Below are positions 56,801 through 63,056 of a stretch of 64,000 nucleotides of DNA, in pieces. The stretch is taken from assembly GCF_003609635.1 (NCBI RefSeq), contig NZ_MCIA01000014.1, positions 62,001 to 126,000 of the forward strand, given 5' to 3'. Made by a program: the position numbers and the translations under genes. The notes beneath the pieces were generated by a model. That model saw only the letters and a program-made list of their open reading frames with translations, searched no databases and was not told where the DNA came from. Within the stretch, counting starts at the first letter, position 1, and the number at the start of each line of letters is the position of its first letter. Source of the stretch: Lacrimispora algidixylanolytica (GTDB lineage: Bacteria; Bacillota; Clostridia; Lachnospirales; Lachnospiraceae).

Positions 56801-57206
56801 CATCCCCTTGCACATAACCATAATCCCGGTATTGCACCATTCCATTGCGGTCCTCAAATTTCCAGAATTTCTTTCCTAAAGCTGATACCTGGAAGTAATA
56901 TTCCGGTATCTCTTCCGGCTCCACTCTCACAAACTTTTTAACTGCCTGAGATGGGGTTGCTTTTCCGTCTGGTATCTCTGCTTCCGAAGGTGTGGCTTCT
57001 CTCCCTGGGCTTTCTGCTTCTGAAGGTGTAGCCGTTGATTCTTGCTTAGATGCTTCAGAAGGAGAAGCAAGCAATTCCAATGCCTTCTCCATATTTGTCC
57101 TCCACGATGCCGAGGACGTGAATTGTGGAGGTGCATACCATACTGTGGTTACTGCAATCACACCCGCAAGAAAAATACTTAAAATTCTTTTTCCATTCCC
57201 TTTCAT
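50841..57206 (-). CDS. Surface protein with InlB-type repeats, 49-aa Asp-rich repeats and wall-binding tail, 2121 aa
   Basis: A signal peptide (1-33) is followed by four [TS]PS[EQ]A motifs (about 47-95) and a Tyr/Trp-rich N-domain (to about 430). Many InlB B-repeats follow (about 430-1480; GYTFTGWDKPTTN, GYKFSGWYTAPTEG, GYTFVGWFKDNGE). Eight 49-residue repeats come next (about 1481-1872; ...GSWTSGTEHWWYGPDG...GTDDDRQIH), a Pro-rich EPTKPDPTDPGP linker, and C-terminal wall-binding repeats closing with TPDGYWVDENGVCAY. The Asp-rich GPDGxxGTDDD stretches could bind calcium. No sorting signal. CAGGAG precedes the ATG. The start overlaps the stop of a small frameshifted gene by four bases (ATGA). 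Confidence 0.85.
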   Translation of the reverse strand: MKGNGKRILSIFLAGVIAVTTVWYAPPQFTSSASWRTNMEKALELLASPSEASKQESTATPSEAESPGREATPSEAEIPDGKATPSQAVKKFVRVEPEEIPEYYFQVSALGKKFWKFEDRNGMVQYRDYGYVQGDAEFPLWYVTDLTGTVDNTSDSINLDEEYYSMAPYIYRSVAPDQMAWTNLSWKLFSNGEDIDGYTKNKISGFENWDLSRYYIWHLLSKGEEEGVEDQGYHFYGTIVNEEEGEGQPGWFYSDEDGVINVNNMLRASLMATTYYDYEWYSDAPGNLRLSIPSNQYLIKDHPSMGGSTIYPQRTNQAAIDRGMDFYSTFVAWASGRSNDNSFSVPQYNTSGGIVGYTLLNGDPANIDSYYSGVTLLSQGFIFKSNEWYPRSIYGVWCPYNADMYIFAREGEDRENKRIEYFSVGNYTYAIQDIKVRRNSSFNVDSISTPTKSGYTFEGWRLGSGSGDYIASGTEINCGSSGKVTWVFPSFKPLENTVTFLDIDGNKLSEQIVLTGNSATAPEAPKVAGKLFKGWDKNFTNVSSTLVVRPIYVDSVTVTILGNGGTIYGGSEYTVELPKGSDCRRYFDSIIDNVKRIGYTTETYKWESVGLDGSKDKAPYYFNDDTTISVEWTVSEYTIVLYSNYPKGNKSDWSRKYIKHGEELGAVTGNAVSVGKGMRLKGWYLNEYGTGEKIDSSSIITSQVALYAQWESFNVTYRLHYGLDSDEVSESRVISSTVSEEDLVKKLPTSSYKPLNFPGYLNNYWTNSKGSILYSPLNYPTEDVVDLYFKRTVKDLDSRLFYPSTYSSSWNASWDPFRGYGNIKYGAVIKEETLDKVKSFVNSLSYPNKVFKGFYTDSSGTTLIDFSKPLTPTDNSSNSTIDFSVYALFTNESSELTFKDYDGSVISKETVNYNSEIVYPENPKRAGYVFTGWDKNLGNISKLEKDTTVTAQYVKGVGTLTLDANGGTLDGTNTSLVSDILYGELFDNLLYTYKYKVSRPGYKFSGWYTAPTEGSKYPESGNTMPDTDLTVYAQWERSSSEVTFKDWNGAVIDRQEVLLGANATPPEATERAGYTFTGWDKPTTNIQDHTEITAQYSINGYLLTLDGNGGTLEGSPKKEVVISFDQSFDQILKDGKNLVERPGYQFDGWYNSASGGTSYLYSGNKMPSINVTVYAHWTPNTYKITFDPNHKKWVGGEFKEDHTFDTKLGTLPAPEIYGWKFNGWWTGKNGTGTKLTSQSMVEPKDVIYYGNWSTVSYEIPFISKVEQPEGESVQTFTVNQTYDQAFGTLPEPEEKGYTFTGWYDEENNKINPQTIFQPQSGAERYTYHAGWKENSYKIQFVYYDANGKQVVIETNQDYPSRLGTLPVPEKPGYTFVGWFKDNGEQVTAGSWVEAGDTQYKARWKANQYTIHFERNLPDFEAAEDPEDKTVTYALPIGTLPYLNETGYVFLGWFTDPEGGNRIKETTLAALGDQTYYGHWSIGIIDNGNGTYRRPGADGTWNTADDELWWKGLDGISQTSDDKQIFTFANGTGAYEDNGNGTHYRPCAGGSWTSGIELWWNGPDGIPGTDDDVRIYTGGSGSSGTPIYYIDSGNGIYIRPGVGGNWGSGTQYWWYGPDGNSGTDDDRQIHLLPGGGYYIDNGDGAYIRPGTGGSWTSGTEHWWYGPDGNQGTDDDRQIHLLPGGGYYIDNGDGTYIRPGTGGSWASGTEHWWYGPDGNQGTDDDRQIHVLPGGGYYIDNGDGTYIKPGTGGSWTSGTEHWWYGPDGNPGTDDDRQIHVLPGGGYYIDNGDGTYIKPGTGGSWTNGTEHWWYGPDGKPGADDRQIHTMPGGNGYYLDNGDGTHIRPGTGGSWDHGTEIWQDGPDGKPGTPDDYKKVDNGNTDPEPTKPDPTDPGPIKPEPTDPEPTKPEPSKPEPTNPSKPEPSNETKAGKEDSVAVTVPETPSIDSTSKPSVRDDGGTFKVDPENPKDVTYIKPDGTPASNEWVGDGTNLYHVNEESKLNYSWFLEKDKMWFMLNQDSGEQFGAALRGWYSESMDKKKYFFDPSTTVMLTGWQRIDNKEYYFTEKNERKTYTGDNRIGWLFDFEILNTPLSRLDRPYGSMYRNEYTPDGYWVDENGVCAYKQ
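51590..52762 (-). repeat. Coding tandem repeat, 147-bp unit, eight copies
   Basis: Eight copies of a 49-codon unit inside the 2121-aa gene. The central four are nearly identical at DNA level (CCTCCGGTCC recurs exactly 147 bases apart, e.g. 51811 and 51958); the outer ones are diverged. One copy lacks one residue of TDDD. This is the kind of array that expands and contracts by recombination. Confidence 0.9.
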
Positions 57207-57360
57207 GTTTTTTTCTCCTGTACCCTTTGTTGTTTAAATTCTCTTATCCACTGAATTTGTTCCTTATCCTCATGTTTTTTTCGTTCGAACTTAGCACTAT
57301 AATGCAGCTAAGAATGAAGAGAATTAAACTGAATAATAAAAAACCAAAAAAAACTATCAT
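57203..57360 (-). pseudogene. Small single-span membrane protein gene with apparent frameshift in an A-run
   Basis: It starts MIVFFGFLLFSLILF with AGAGGA eight bases upstream, inside the end of the 96-aa gene. A single span leads to SSNEK. At an A7 run (57275-57281) the frame closes after 38 residues. With one more A it would read on as KHEDKEQIQWIREFKQQRV and stop at a TGA that overlaps the ATG of the 2121-aa gene (ATGA). The span is 158 bases, one short of 53 codons. The intact product would be 52 aa: one span and a charged cytoplasmic tail. Slippage on A7 could also restore the frame. Confidence 0.6.
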
Positions 57361-57363
57361 TTT

Positions 57364-57654
57364 TTATTCCTCTTTTGTTCCTGTATCTTCATCACTATTT
57401 ATTTTTTTTACTGCTACTTCAAGTGTGGGACATTCTATTTCCATAAAATAGCCAAAATACCTTGTCGATATTTTAAATATCATTGTAATGGCCTTTAATG
57501 CCAGTTTAATCACAAAACACCAACAAACGTACGTCAATATTATGACAGGGGTAACAATAGGTTGTCGACTAACACCAATTTTGACCAAAATATAGCTAAT
57601 CCAAATTTCTAATATTGATAACATCTTTGCTCTTCTGGGATAATTCGCCAGCAT
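57364..57654 (-). CDS. Small membrane protein, 96 aa
   Basis: 96 residues: an N-terminal basic stretch MLANYPRRAK, then two hydrophobic spans (about 11-28 and 34-58) and a soluble tail ending SDEDTGTKEE. No recognised family. It lies eight bases after the frameshifted 57663-57937 gene and just before the next frameshifted gene, so three tiny membrane genes follow each other. The ribosome site is weak, which suggests coupling to the upstream gene. Confidence 0.55.
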   Translation of the reverse strand: MLANYPRRAKMLSILEIWISYILVKIGVSRQPIVTPVIILTYVCWCFVIKLALKAITMIFKISTRYFGYFMEIECPTLEVAVKKINSDEDTGTKEE

Positions 57655-57662
57655 TTTGTCTG

Positions 57663-57937
57663 CTATTTAAAAATTACATATAAAAATAAAATGCTCATTA
57701 CTACTTGAGAAAATGTTCCATTTTGAAATTGAGTACCAATTAATTCGAGAGGAATCTCACCCCATAATTTTTTCAAAATATTGCCCGGTATAAACTCTAA
57801 CAGGTAAAATAAGCCAACAACCATCACAAAAATTCTATAATAGTTCAGCCACATTCGCATAAGCTCATAAAAATAATCAATGCCTTCAGCAAAGTCTAGT
57901 TTATGAAATGTTAATTTTAGTTTTTAATAATTTTCAT
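57663..57937 (-). pseudogene. Small membrane protein gene with apparent frameshift in an A-run near the start
   Basis: AAGGAG lies eight bases before an ATG at 57937 that reads MKIIKN and stops. One added A in the A5 run (57921-57925) would join it to an open frame reading LKLTFHKLDFAEGIDYFY and on through LMRMWLNYYRIFVMV to the stop at 57663. The whole would be 91 residues with two membrane spans (about 36-52 and 78-91). The span is 275 bases, one short of 92 codons. The downstream part alone, from an ATG at 57860 (65 aa), has no ribosome site. It directly follows the 763-aa gene. Confidence 0.6.
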
Positions 57938-57940
57938 TTT

Positions 57941-60232
57941 TTAATCTCCTTGAGGAATTGCCATCACTGGCCGAAATCCGATACTTGTTTCTGAGACCTC
58001 CACAGGCCGGATATTTCCATCTATCAGACTCACCGTATAAACCCCAGTACCATACCGAAAATCCGTAATTCCACTATCTTGCGGTGTCCGAAGATAAAAT
58101 CCCTTTGAATAAGCGGATATCTGAGACTCCGGATTGTTTTCCTCACTTCCGTTAAACTTCCATAGATAATCCTTATACTTAATTGCTTCATCCACGGATA
58201 GAATAAACACCCCGTCCTCTAACTGCTGAAATAATCTTGACTGACCCAGTAAACTGCTCTCTGAAAACTGCTCATATGCTCCGGCACTAGTCGCCCCCAT
58301 ATATGAATTTGTAATTCCTATGTAGGTTTCATGTACAAAATCAGCCTTAGCATTATCAAGGAGCCATTCCCTGACCTTGGAATATTTATAATTATTGTTA
58401 TCTCCAAAGTTCAATTTTTTAGATACTCCCCCAATATCAGACCTAATTACGCTATCACATAAAAATAATGCCAACCTCTGGCTGTTTCCCATAGCATCCT
58501 CATAATCATCATCAATGCAACGAAACAAATAAGTTCTATTTCCAATAGTTCTGACCTGTACATCTCCAATACTATAATGAACCCCTTCTGGTACTTCATC
58601 TGACGGTTCCTGGCACACATCGCAAATCCCATCATGATCTAGGTCCACATGACCAACAGCCGAAGTTACAACTGATTGTTCTTTTCCACATTTATTACAC
58701 CGCGTAGTCAGACGCCCATTTTCCATACAAGTGGCTAATACTTCATCTATTACTTTATAATCATGACCACATAAACCTTCCACATATATTTTCTCAACCC
58801 CCACTCGTAATATAATGTAAGTGTTACCAGCAATTTTCACTTCTTCCATTTGCAGTTCAGAAATATTTTTCACTGACTGAAATTTCTGACTGATAATACC
58901 TGCGTTAGGGTAATACCCCCTTGCAATTAGGTATATCTCTTTCCGGTCCGTCCCATCTATCATTGATACCAGGTTAAGGAGCCGCTCATTACCTTCAGAC
59001 TGACTCCCTGTAATGATCTGCATATCCGTTGGGTACTCACCAGTTATGGAATAATCAGCTTCTTTTGCAATTTCAAGCCACTTGTTTAATCGATCTTTTG
59101 AATCTGCGTCTGGGTCAGAATCCTCCGGAATCCGTTCTCCTTTTCGATACTCAATATAATACTTTTGAATACCATTGCCATTTATCACCACGTTCCAGGG
59201 ACTTGAAACAACAGAATGATAATAAAACTTATCAGTACCTATAATTGTCTCAGGAAAATCAACAACAAGTTCCTTCCCTTCCTCCGACTGCCCCTTTTGT
59301 CCTTTTAGAACTTCTTTTTCAGGATTTCCTTCTTCAATAAATTTCAAATTCCACTCAACTTCTTTGGCCTCTGATGGGGAAGCGGTAAATTCCTTTTGAT
59401 AGTAGATGGATACGGTAATATTATTGCTAGTTAACGTAATACTGTCTTTTTGACCTTTACAAATATTATAGCCATCAATATCCACTGGTTTTAGCTGTAT
59501 GGTATCGCCCCCCTTTCCTTTTCCAGTCACCACATAGAGCGTTGCTTTATCCGCAATATCCAAATATTTAATGGTATAAACATATTGGTTATCTGAAATC
59601 ACAGATGACTCATTCTCATCTTTATCATGTTCCGGCTCTTGGTTTATTGGTTTTCCTGGATCTGGCTTAACTACTGGATTTATATCTACATTTTTATTTG
59701 GAGCTACATTTGTGCTTCCATGTTTTTTGCCTCCACCACCCCCTCCACCTCCTCGTGATCCACTTACTAATGTGGTTGTATTCATAGAAGTGTTTTTCTT
59801 AATTGCCGTCTGTATTCCTTTCCCTGGGACCTCAATAATTTGATGTTCTTCTACCCAGGCCCCCGTGTCACCCACTCTGTACCCATCTGGTGTCGCATCA
59901 CCCAAGTACATGGCTCCTTTTAAATACTTTTCACCTGTATTCTCTGCCAGATAATAACACCGTCCGTCAATCCACTGCCAACCAGTTAACATTTTCCCCT
60001 TTAGGTCATTCAATCCATTACTGAGGAAATACCATTTCCCCTCACTTTGCTGCCAACCGGTGAGTTTTATACTGTCTCCATCATAAAAGAACCAATTGTC
60101 CTCCGCACTTCTCCACTCCCCCTTTTGTGAAATATCACTAGCCTTTGCATCAAATGGGAATAAAATACATAACAGACACACAGCCAATATTACTAGGTTA
60201 CCCCTTTCTCTCTTATCAAAAGATTTCCTCAT
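57941..60232 (-). CDS. Wall-binding surface protein with MucBP-like and C-terminal DUF6273-like domains, 763 aa
   Basis: A signal peptide (1-32) leads to GW-type wall-binding repeats at the N-terminus, unlike its neighbours (about 38-130; IKLTGWQQSEGKWYFLS, MLTGWQWIDGRCYYLA), closing with TPDGYRVGDTGAWVEE. A glycine run (eight G) and a Pro/Asp linker follow. A MucBP-like module (about 213-290) comes next, then an SPSEA motif. A Cys-rich piece has CNKCG and CDVC, with DHDG between them, possibly metal binding (about 510-560). The C-terminal domain (about 580-763) has REWLLDNAKADF and GFRPVMAIP, as in the DUF6273 group. It overlaps the 324-aa gene by 17 bases. Confidence 0.78.
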   Translation of the reverse strand: MRKSFDKRERGNLVILAVCLLCILFPFDAKASDISQKGEWRSAEDNWFFYDGDSIKLTGWQQSEGKWYFLSNGLNDLKGKMLTGWQWIDGRCYYLAENTGEKYLKGAMYLGDATPDGYRVGDTGAWVEEHQIIEVPGKGIQTAIKKNTSMNTTTLVSGSRGGGGGGGGKKHGSTNVAPNKNVDINPVVKPDPGKPINQEPEHDKDENESSVISDNQYVYTIKYLDIADKATLYVVTGKGKGGDTIQLKPVDIDGYNICKGQKDSITLTSNNITVSIYYQKEFTASPSEAKEVEWNLKFIEEGNPEKEVLKGQKGQSEEGKELVVDFPETIIGTDKFYYHSVVSSPWNVVINGNGIQKYYIEYRKGERIPEDSDPDADSKDRLNKWLEIAKEADYSITGEYPTDMQIITGSQSEGNERLLNLVSMIDGTDRKEIYLIARGYYPNAGIISQKFQSVKNISELQMEEVKIAGNTYIILRVGVEKIYVEGLCGHDYKVIDEVLATCMENGRLTTRCNKCGKEQSVVTSAVGHVDLDHDGICDVCQEPSDEVPEGVHYSIGDVQVRTIGNRTYLFRCIDDDYEDAMGNSQRLALFLCDSVIRSDIGGVSKKLNFGDNNNYKYSKVREWLLDNAKADFVHETYIGITNSYMGATSAGAYEQFSESSLLGQSRLFQQLEDGVFILSVDEAIKYKDYLWKFNGSEENNPESQISAYSKGFYLRTPQDSGITDFRYGTGVYTVSLIDGNIRPVEVSETSIGFRPVMAIPQGD

Positions 60233-61190
60233 CTTCTATCTCCTTGCTTCTTTTTTTACGTTTATTTCTTTGCATTACGGATGTTGAAAATACAATTGCT
60301 CCTATCACTAATAAAATAGAGAATGTTACAACAACGCTTCTACGAAAAATTACCCAGCTCCCTTTATTATCACTTCCAGTATTCTTTTCTGATTCAACAA
60401 GGTGTTCACCTGCTTGGTCCCAACCATCTGTCACCGAGTCAAATCCCTGATAAACGGACACACATTGAAATCCCTGAAAGGACGGAATTACTGCCTCACC
60501 TCCATAAATAACACGGTAATCGGACACTCTTTTTTCACCTGTTACCAAAGCATTTCTACAAACAGTGCCTGAATCATCCACATAAGCTTCTCCCTCCCAT
60601 GTAGCATCATTAATCCTATAATCTTCCGGATCTACCTGTATTTCATTTAGAAGTTCTTGATAACAATCCTTTATTTGGGGCTTTTTATTATCAAAAGGAA
60701 TCTTCTTACTACCTAATTGATAATAATCTGCATCAAACGAATGAAACACTGCCGTAAATGAAAACCCAGGAACCCACTGTTGCTTATCCTGTTCCATATG
60801 TATTATTGAAAAGTTTTGTTTCAAGGTTTGTCCGGTAACTTTATCTTTTATAATTAATGGAGCCTGCTTCGGAATCTGTCCCTCCCACTCCACCTCTTCA
60901 TAAACTATTTCCTGTTCCGTCCATTCCCTCCGCTCCGGCATCTGAATCGGTTCAATCTGCCATTTTTTCAACCAAAATTCTTTACCGTCTTGATCCGTAT
61001 ATTTTTCATCTGGTCTGTAGTCTTCTTTTTCTTCAGCTAAGACTCCTGATGTGATAATTACCTCACGATTTTGAGGTTCTCTTTTTATCTGAGAACTCTC
61101 CGCAGCCCAAGTAGATCCAACATTCGTCTCCCCCAGGGAAATGAATAAAATAATTGAGAACAGAAAAAATGTCTTTTTTACCACAAACAA
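60216..61190 (-). CDS. Exported membrane-anchored protein, 324 aa
   Basis: A signal peptide (about 1-30) leads to an extracytoplasmic domain of about 230 residues, rich in Glu/Gln/Tyr. One membrane span near the C-terminus (about 284-307, VVVTFSILLVIGAIVFST) and a basic/acidic cytoplasmic tail follow; there is no sorting motif. The start is TTG at 61190 or GTG at 61184; a GGGAGGGGG stretch precedes both. It is the first gene of the minus-strand surface cluster and overlaps the 763-aa gene, so it may act as a membrane partner or sensor for it. No family is recognised. Confidence 0.65.
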   Translation of the reverse strand: MFVVKKTFFLFSIILFISLGETNVGSTWAAESSQIKREPQNREVIITSGVLAEEKEDYRPDEKYTDQDGKEFWLKKWQIEPIQMPERREWTEQEIVYEEVEWEGQIPKQAPLIIKDKVTGQTLKQNFSIIHMEQDKQQWVPGFSFTAVFHSFDADYYQLGSKKIPFDNKKPQIKDCYQELLNEIQVDPEDYRINDATWEGEAYVDDSGTVCRNALVTGEKRVSDYRVIYGGEAVIPSFQGFQCVSVYQGFDSVTDGWDQAGEHLVESEKNTGSDNKGSWVIFRRSVVVTFSILLVIGAIVFSTSVMQRNKRKKRSKEIEDEEIF

Positions 61191-62606
61191 ATAACCCCCT
61201 CCCTACATAATATGAAACACTTTGAATTTTTTTAGAATGAAACAAGAATAATAAATTAGAGGTAAGAAAATAAAACATGAATAGAACTAAAGATGGATTT
61301 GAATAGAGTTATGAATCAATTACTTAAAAAGTCACAATTATTATGGATTAATATTCAGACTAAAAAACAGATGATAATAACATAGAAAATAACAAGATTT
61401 CGAATTAAGCAGTTGCTTACTCACTCAAGAAAAGAGATAAAAATATAATGAGATATATTAAAAAATGCAAAAGAAAAAGCATATAAATAAAAGTCCAAGA
61501 CAAAATTATTTATCGTAATAAATTTTCAATCTATAATAACGTCTAAAACAAAAACTAAATTAATTCTCAGATTATTACATATACAATCGCAAAACCAAAA
61601 AAGAAACCTATCCCTACATAAACTAATAACAAAATTTATATCAGCCTCATTTATCCAAATTAAGATAACTTAGATTAATATCAACCTCAATTATGCAAGT
61701 TAAGTTAACATAGATCAATACCAATCTCAATTATGCAAGTCATGATAACATAGATTAATACCAACCTCATTTATTCAAGTTAAAATAACATAGATCAATA
61801 CCAATCTCAATTATGCAAGTCATGATAACATAGATTAATACCAACCTCATTTATTCAAGTTAAAATAACATAGATCAATGCCAACCTCATTTATTCAAGT
61901 TAAAATAACATAGATCAATGCCAACCTCAATTATTCAAGTTAAAATAACATAGATCAATATCAACCTCAATTATTCAAGTTAAAATAGCATAGATCAATA
62001 CCAACCTCATTTATTCAAGTTAAAATAATATAGATCAATACCAACCTCAATTATTCAAGATAAAATAATATAGATCGATACCAACCTCAATTATGCAAAT
62101 CAAGATAACATAATTCAATTAAGAATTTTCATTTCCTAAAATACTAATTAAAAAAATATGGATTCATTCCGAATAAAAGATTAATAAAACAGATTCAAAG
62201 ATAAAAAATATGATAATAGAATTTTAAACTCACCCCAAGTATAAACGATTTTCCCAAAATAATCAATTGCCTTTTTAAATTATTGCTAATAAGATCATTT
62301 GCACCTATCATATCTAAACCTCCAGCAACAATCTCCTTACCTTAACAAACAAAACACTTTACTATTAATAACAACAAAATACCCCCCGCAAACAACCGCT
62401 TCTCCCAAACCATAAAAACCAAGAGCCCAAATACTATACCACTAAAAACCAAACAATAACTTCCCCTCACCACTCCCCCCAGTACAAGCCACCCTCTCTA
62501 CACAAATCACGACCAACACAATCACCCATGCTTCCCGTACATCCCCATAACAATCCCTAAAAGACTACATGAAATTCTTATTATTTTGTTACGATTTTAA
62601 ATTTAA
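61191..62606. other. Large AT-rich gene-free region
   Basis: No convincing gene in 1.4 kb. From left: AT-rich sequence (61191-61640), a 40-bp minisatellite (61641-62120), more AT-rich sequence, then a block nearly free of G on the plus strand (about 62330-62570). Confidence 0.75.
61641..62120. repeat. Minisatellite, 12 x 40 bp in perfect register
   Basis: Twelve head-to-tail units of exactly 40 bases (consensus CCAACCTCAATTATTCAAGT then TAAAATAACATAGATCAATA) with no insertions or deletions. Units 61721-61800 and 61801-61880 form an 80-base duplication with one visible difference. All frames carry stops. Unlike a CRISPR, the whole unit repeats and there are no unique spacers. Confidence 0.92.
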
Positions 62607-62635
62607 TTGTATTCTGTACTTTGTCTGCATATAAT
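62607..62635 (+). promoter_or_regulatory. Promoter of the small toxin (locus 2)
   Basis: TTGTAT (62607-62612), 17 bases, TATAAT (62630-62635). Transcription would start near 62642, at the first base of a perfect hairpin (62641-62659, CAGCAGAT / ATCTGCTG) that would cap and stabilise the mRNA 5' end. Confidence 0.7.
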
Positions 62636-62680
62636 TATATCAGCAGATAATATCTGCTGGCAATCGTGTATAGGTTGGTT

Positions 62681-62710
62681 GACCTCTATTCTACATAGAA
62701 TGGAGGGGTC
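62681..62710 (+). promoter_or_regulatory. Hairpin hiding the toxin ribosome-binding site (locus 2)
   Basis: GACCTCT pairs with AGGGGTC and ATTCT with AGAAT, around loop ACAT, with a GG bulge. The right arm contains GGAGGGG, the Shine-Dalgarno site for the ATG at 62715. Confidence 0.65.
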
Positions 62711-62714
62711 GCTT

Positions 62715-62801
62715 ATGAAGAATTTTGACTTTAAAGACATGATGTCTTTTGGCATGTTCATCTTAGCACTACTGACATTCATTTTTATGAAATGTCAATA
62801 A
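62715..62801 (+). CDS. Small hydrophobic toxin, 28 aa (type I TA candidate, locus 2)
   Basis: A 28-residue peptide: MKNFDFKDMMSF, a hydrophobic centre GMFILALLTFIF and the end MKCQ. This is the pattern of holin-like / TxpA-type toxins (Hol_Tox group), which insert in the membrane. GGAGGGG lies seven bases before the ATG but is folded into a hairpin. A strong promoter, a 5' cap hairpin, a shared terminator and a convergent antisense promoter surround it, as in known type I loci. In-frame codons continue upstream to about 62607, but they cross the promoter and are not used. Confidence 0.68.
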   Translation: MKNFDFKDMMSFGMFILALLTFIFMKCQ

Positions 62802-62803
62802 GC

Positions 62804-62845
62804 AAAAAACCTCCCCTGTACTTTGGCCGGTAGGGAAGGTTTTCT
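62804..62845. terminator. Bidirectional terminator shared by toxin mRNA and antisense RNA (locus 2)
   Basis: AAAACCTCCCCT (left) pairs with AGGGAAGGTTTT (right, about 62832-62843), with an A6 run before and a T-run after, so both strands end in U's. Confidence 0.75.
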
Positions 62846-62887
62846 AAATTTCAATCGGTCAACCACCCTGTGGCGATTGCCTATGTT
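62804..62887 (-). ncRNA. Candidate antisense antitoxin RNA (locus 2)
   Basis: About 84 bases from the minus-strand promoter to the shared terminator. It contains a hairpin CAATCG / CGATTG (62878-62873 with 62857-62852) enclosing CCA/TGG, then the terminator stem. It overlaps the 3' end of the toxin mRNA by about 40 bases. Predicted from signals only. Confidence 0.55.
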
Positions 62888-62893
62888 AAGTAT

Positions 62894-62921
62894 ATTATAA
62901 CAAATAATCGAATTATTACAA
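62894..62921 (-). promoter_or_regulatory. Promoter of the candidate antitoxin RNA (locus 2)
   Basis: TTGTAA (62921-62916), 16 bases, TATAAT (62899-62894) on the minus strand, facing the toxin gene. Confidence 0.65.
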
Positions 62922-63056
62922 GTAAATGAAATTGTTTTGCGGTCACTCCATAATTGATTGAATCGCTCTCAAAACAATGGAGTTATTAAGCATGTTACTG
63001 CCATTTTCACCAATGTTACATATTTCGAAAATTACAAGTTATTCCTGTTTGTTTGA

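Noticed and set aside
61063-61278. 71-codon minus-strand frame overlapping the start of the 324-aa gene
   Set aside because: Overlaps the signal peptide of the 324-aa protein in another frame and has no ribosome site.
61641-62120. CRISPR array
   Set aside because: The entire 40-base unit repeats with scattered substitutions; there are no conserved repeats separated by unique spacers, and no cas genes in the window.
62340-62540. Short hydrophobic minus-strand frame in the G-poor block
   Set aside because: A G/T-rich strand gives Gly, Val, Leu, Phe and Trp codons by composition alone; there is no convincing start or family motif.
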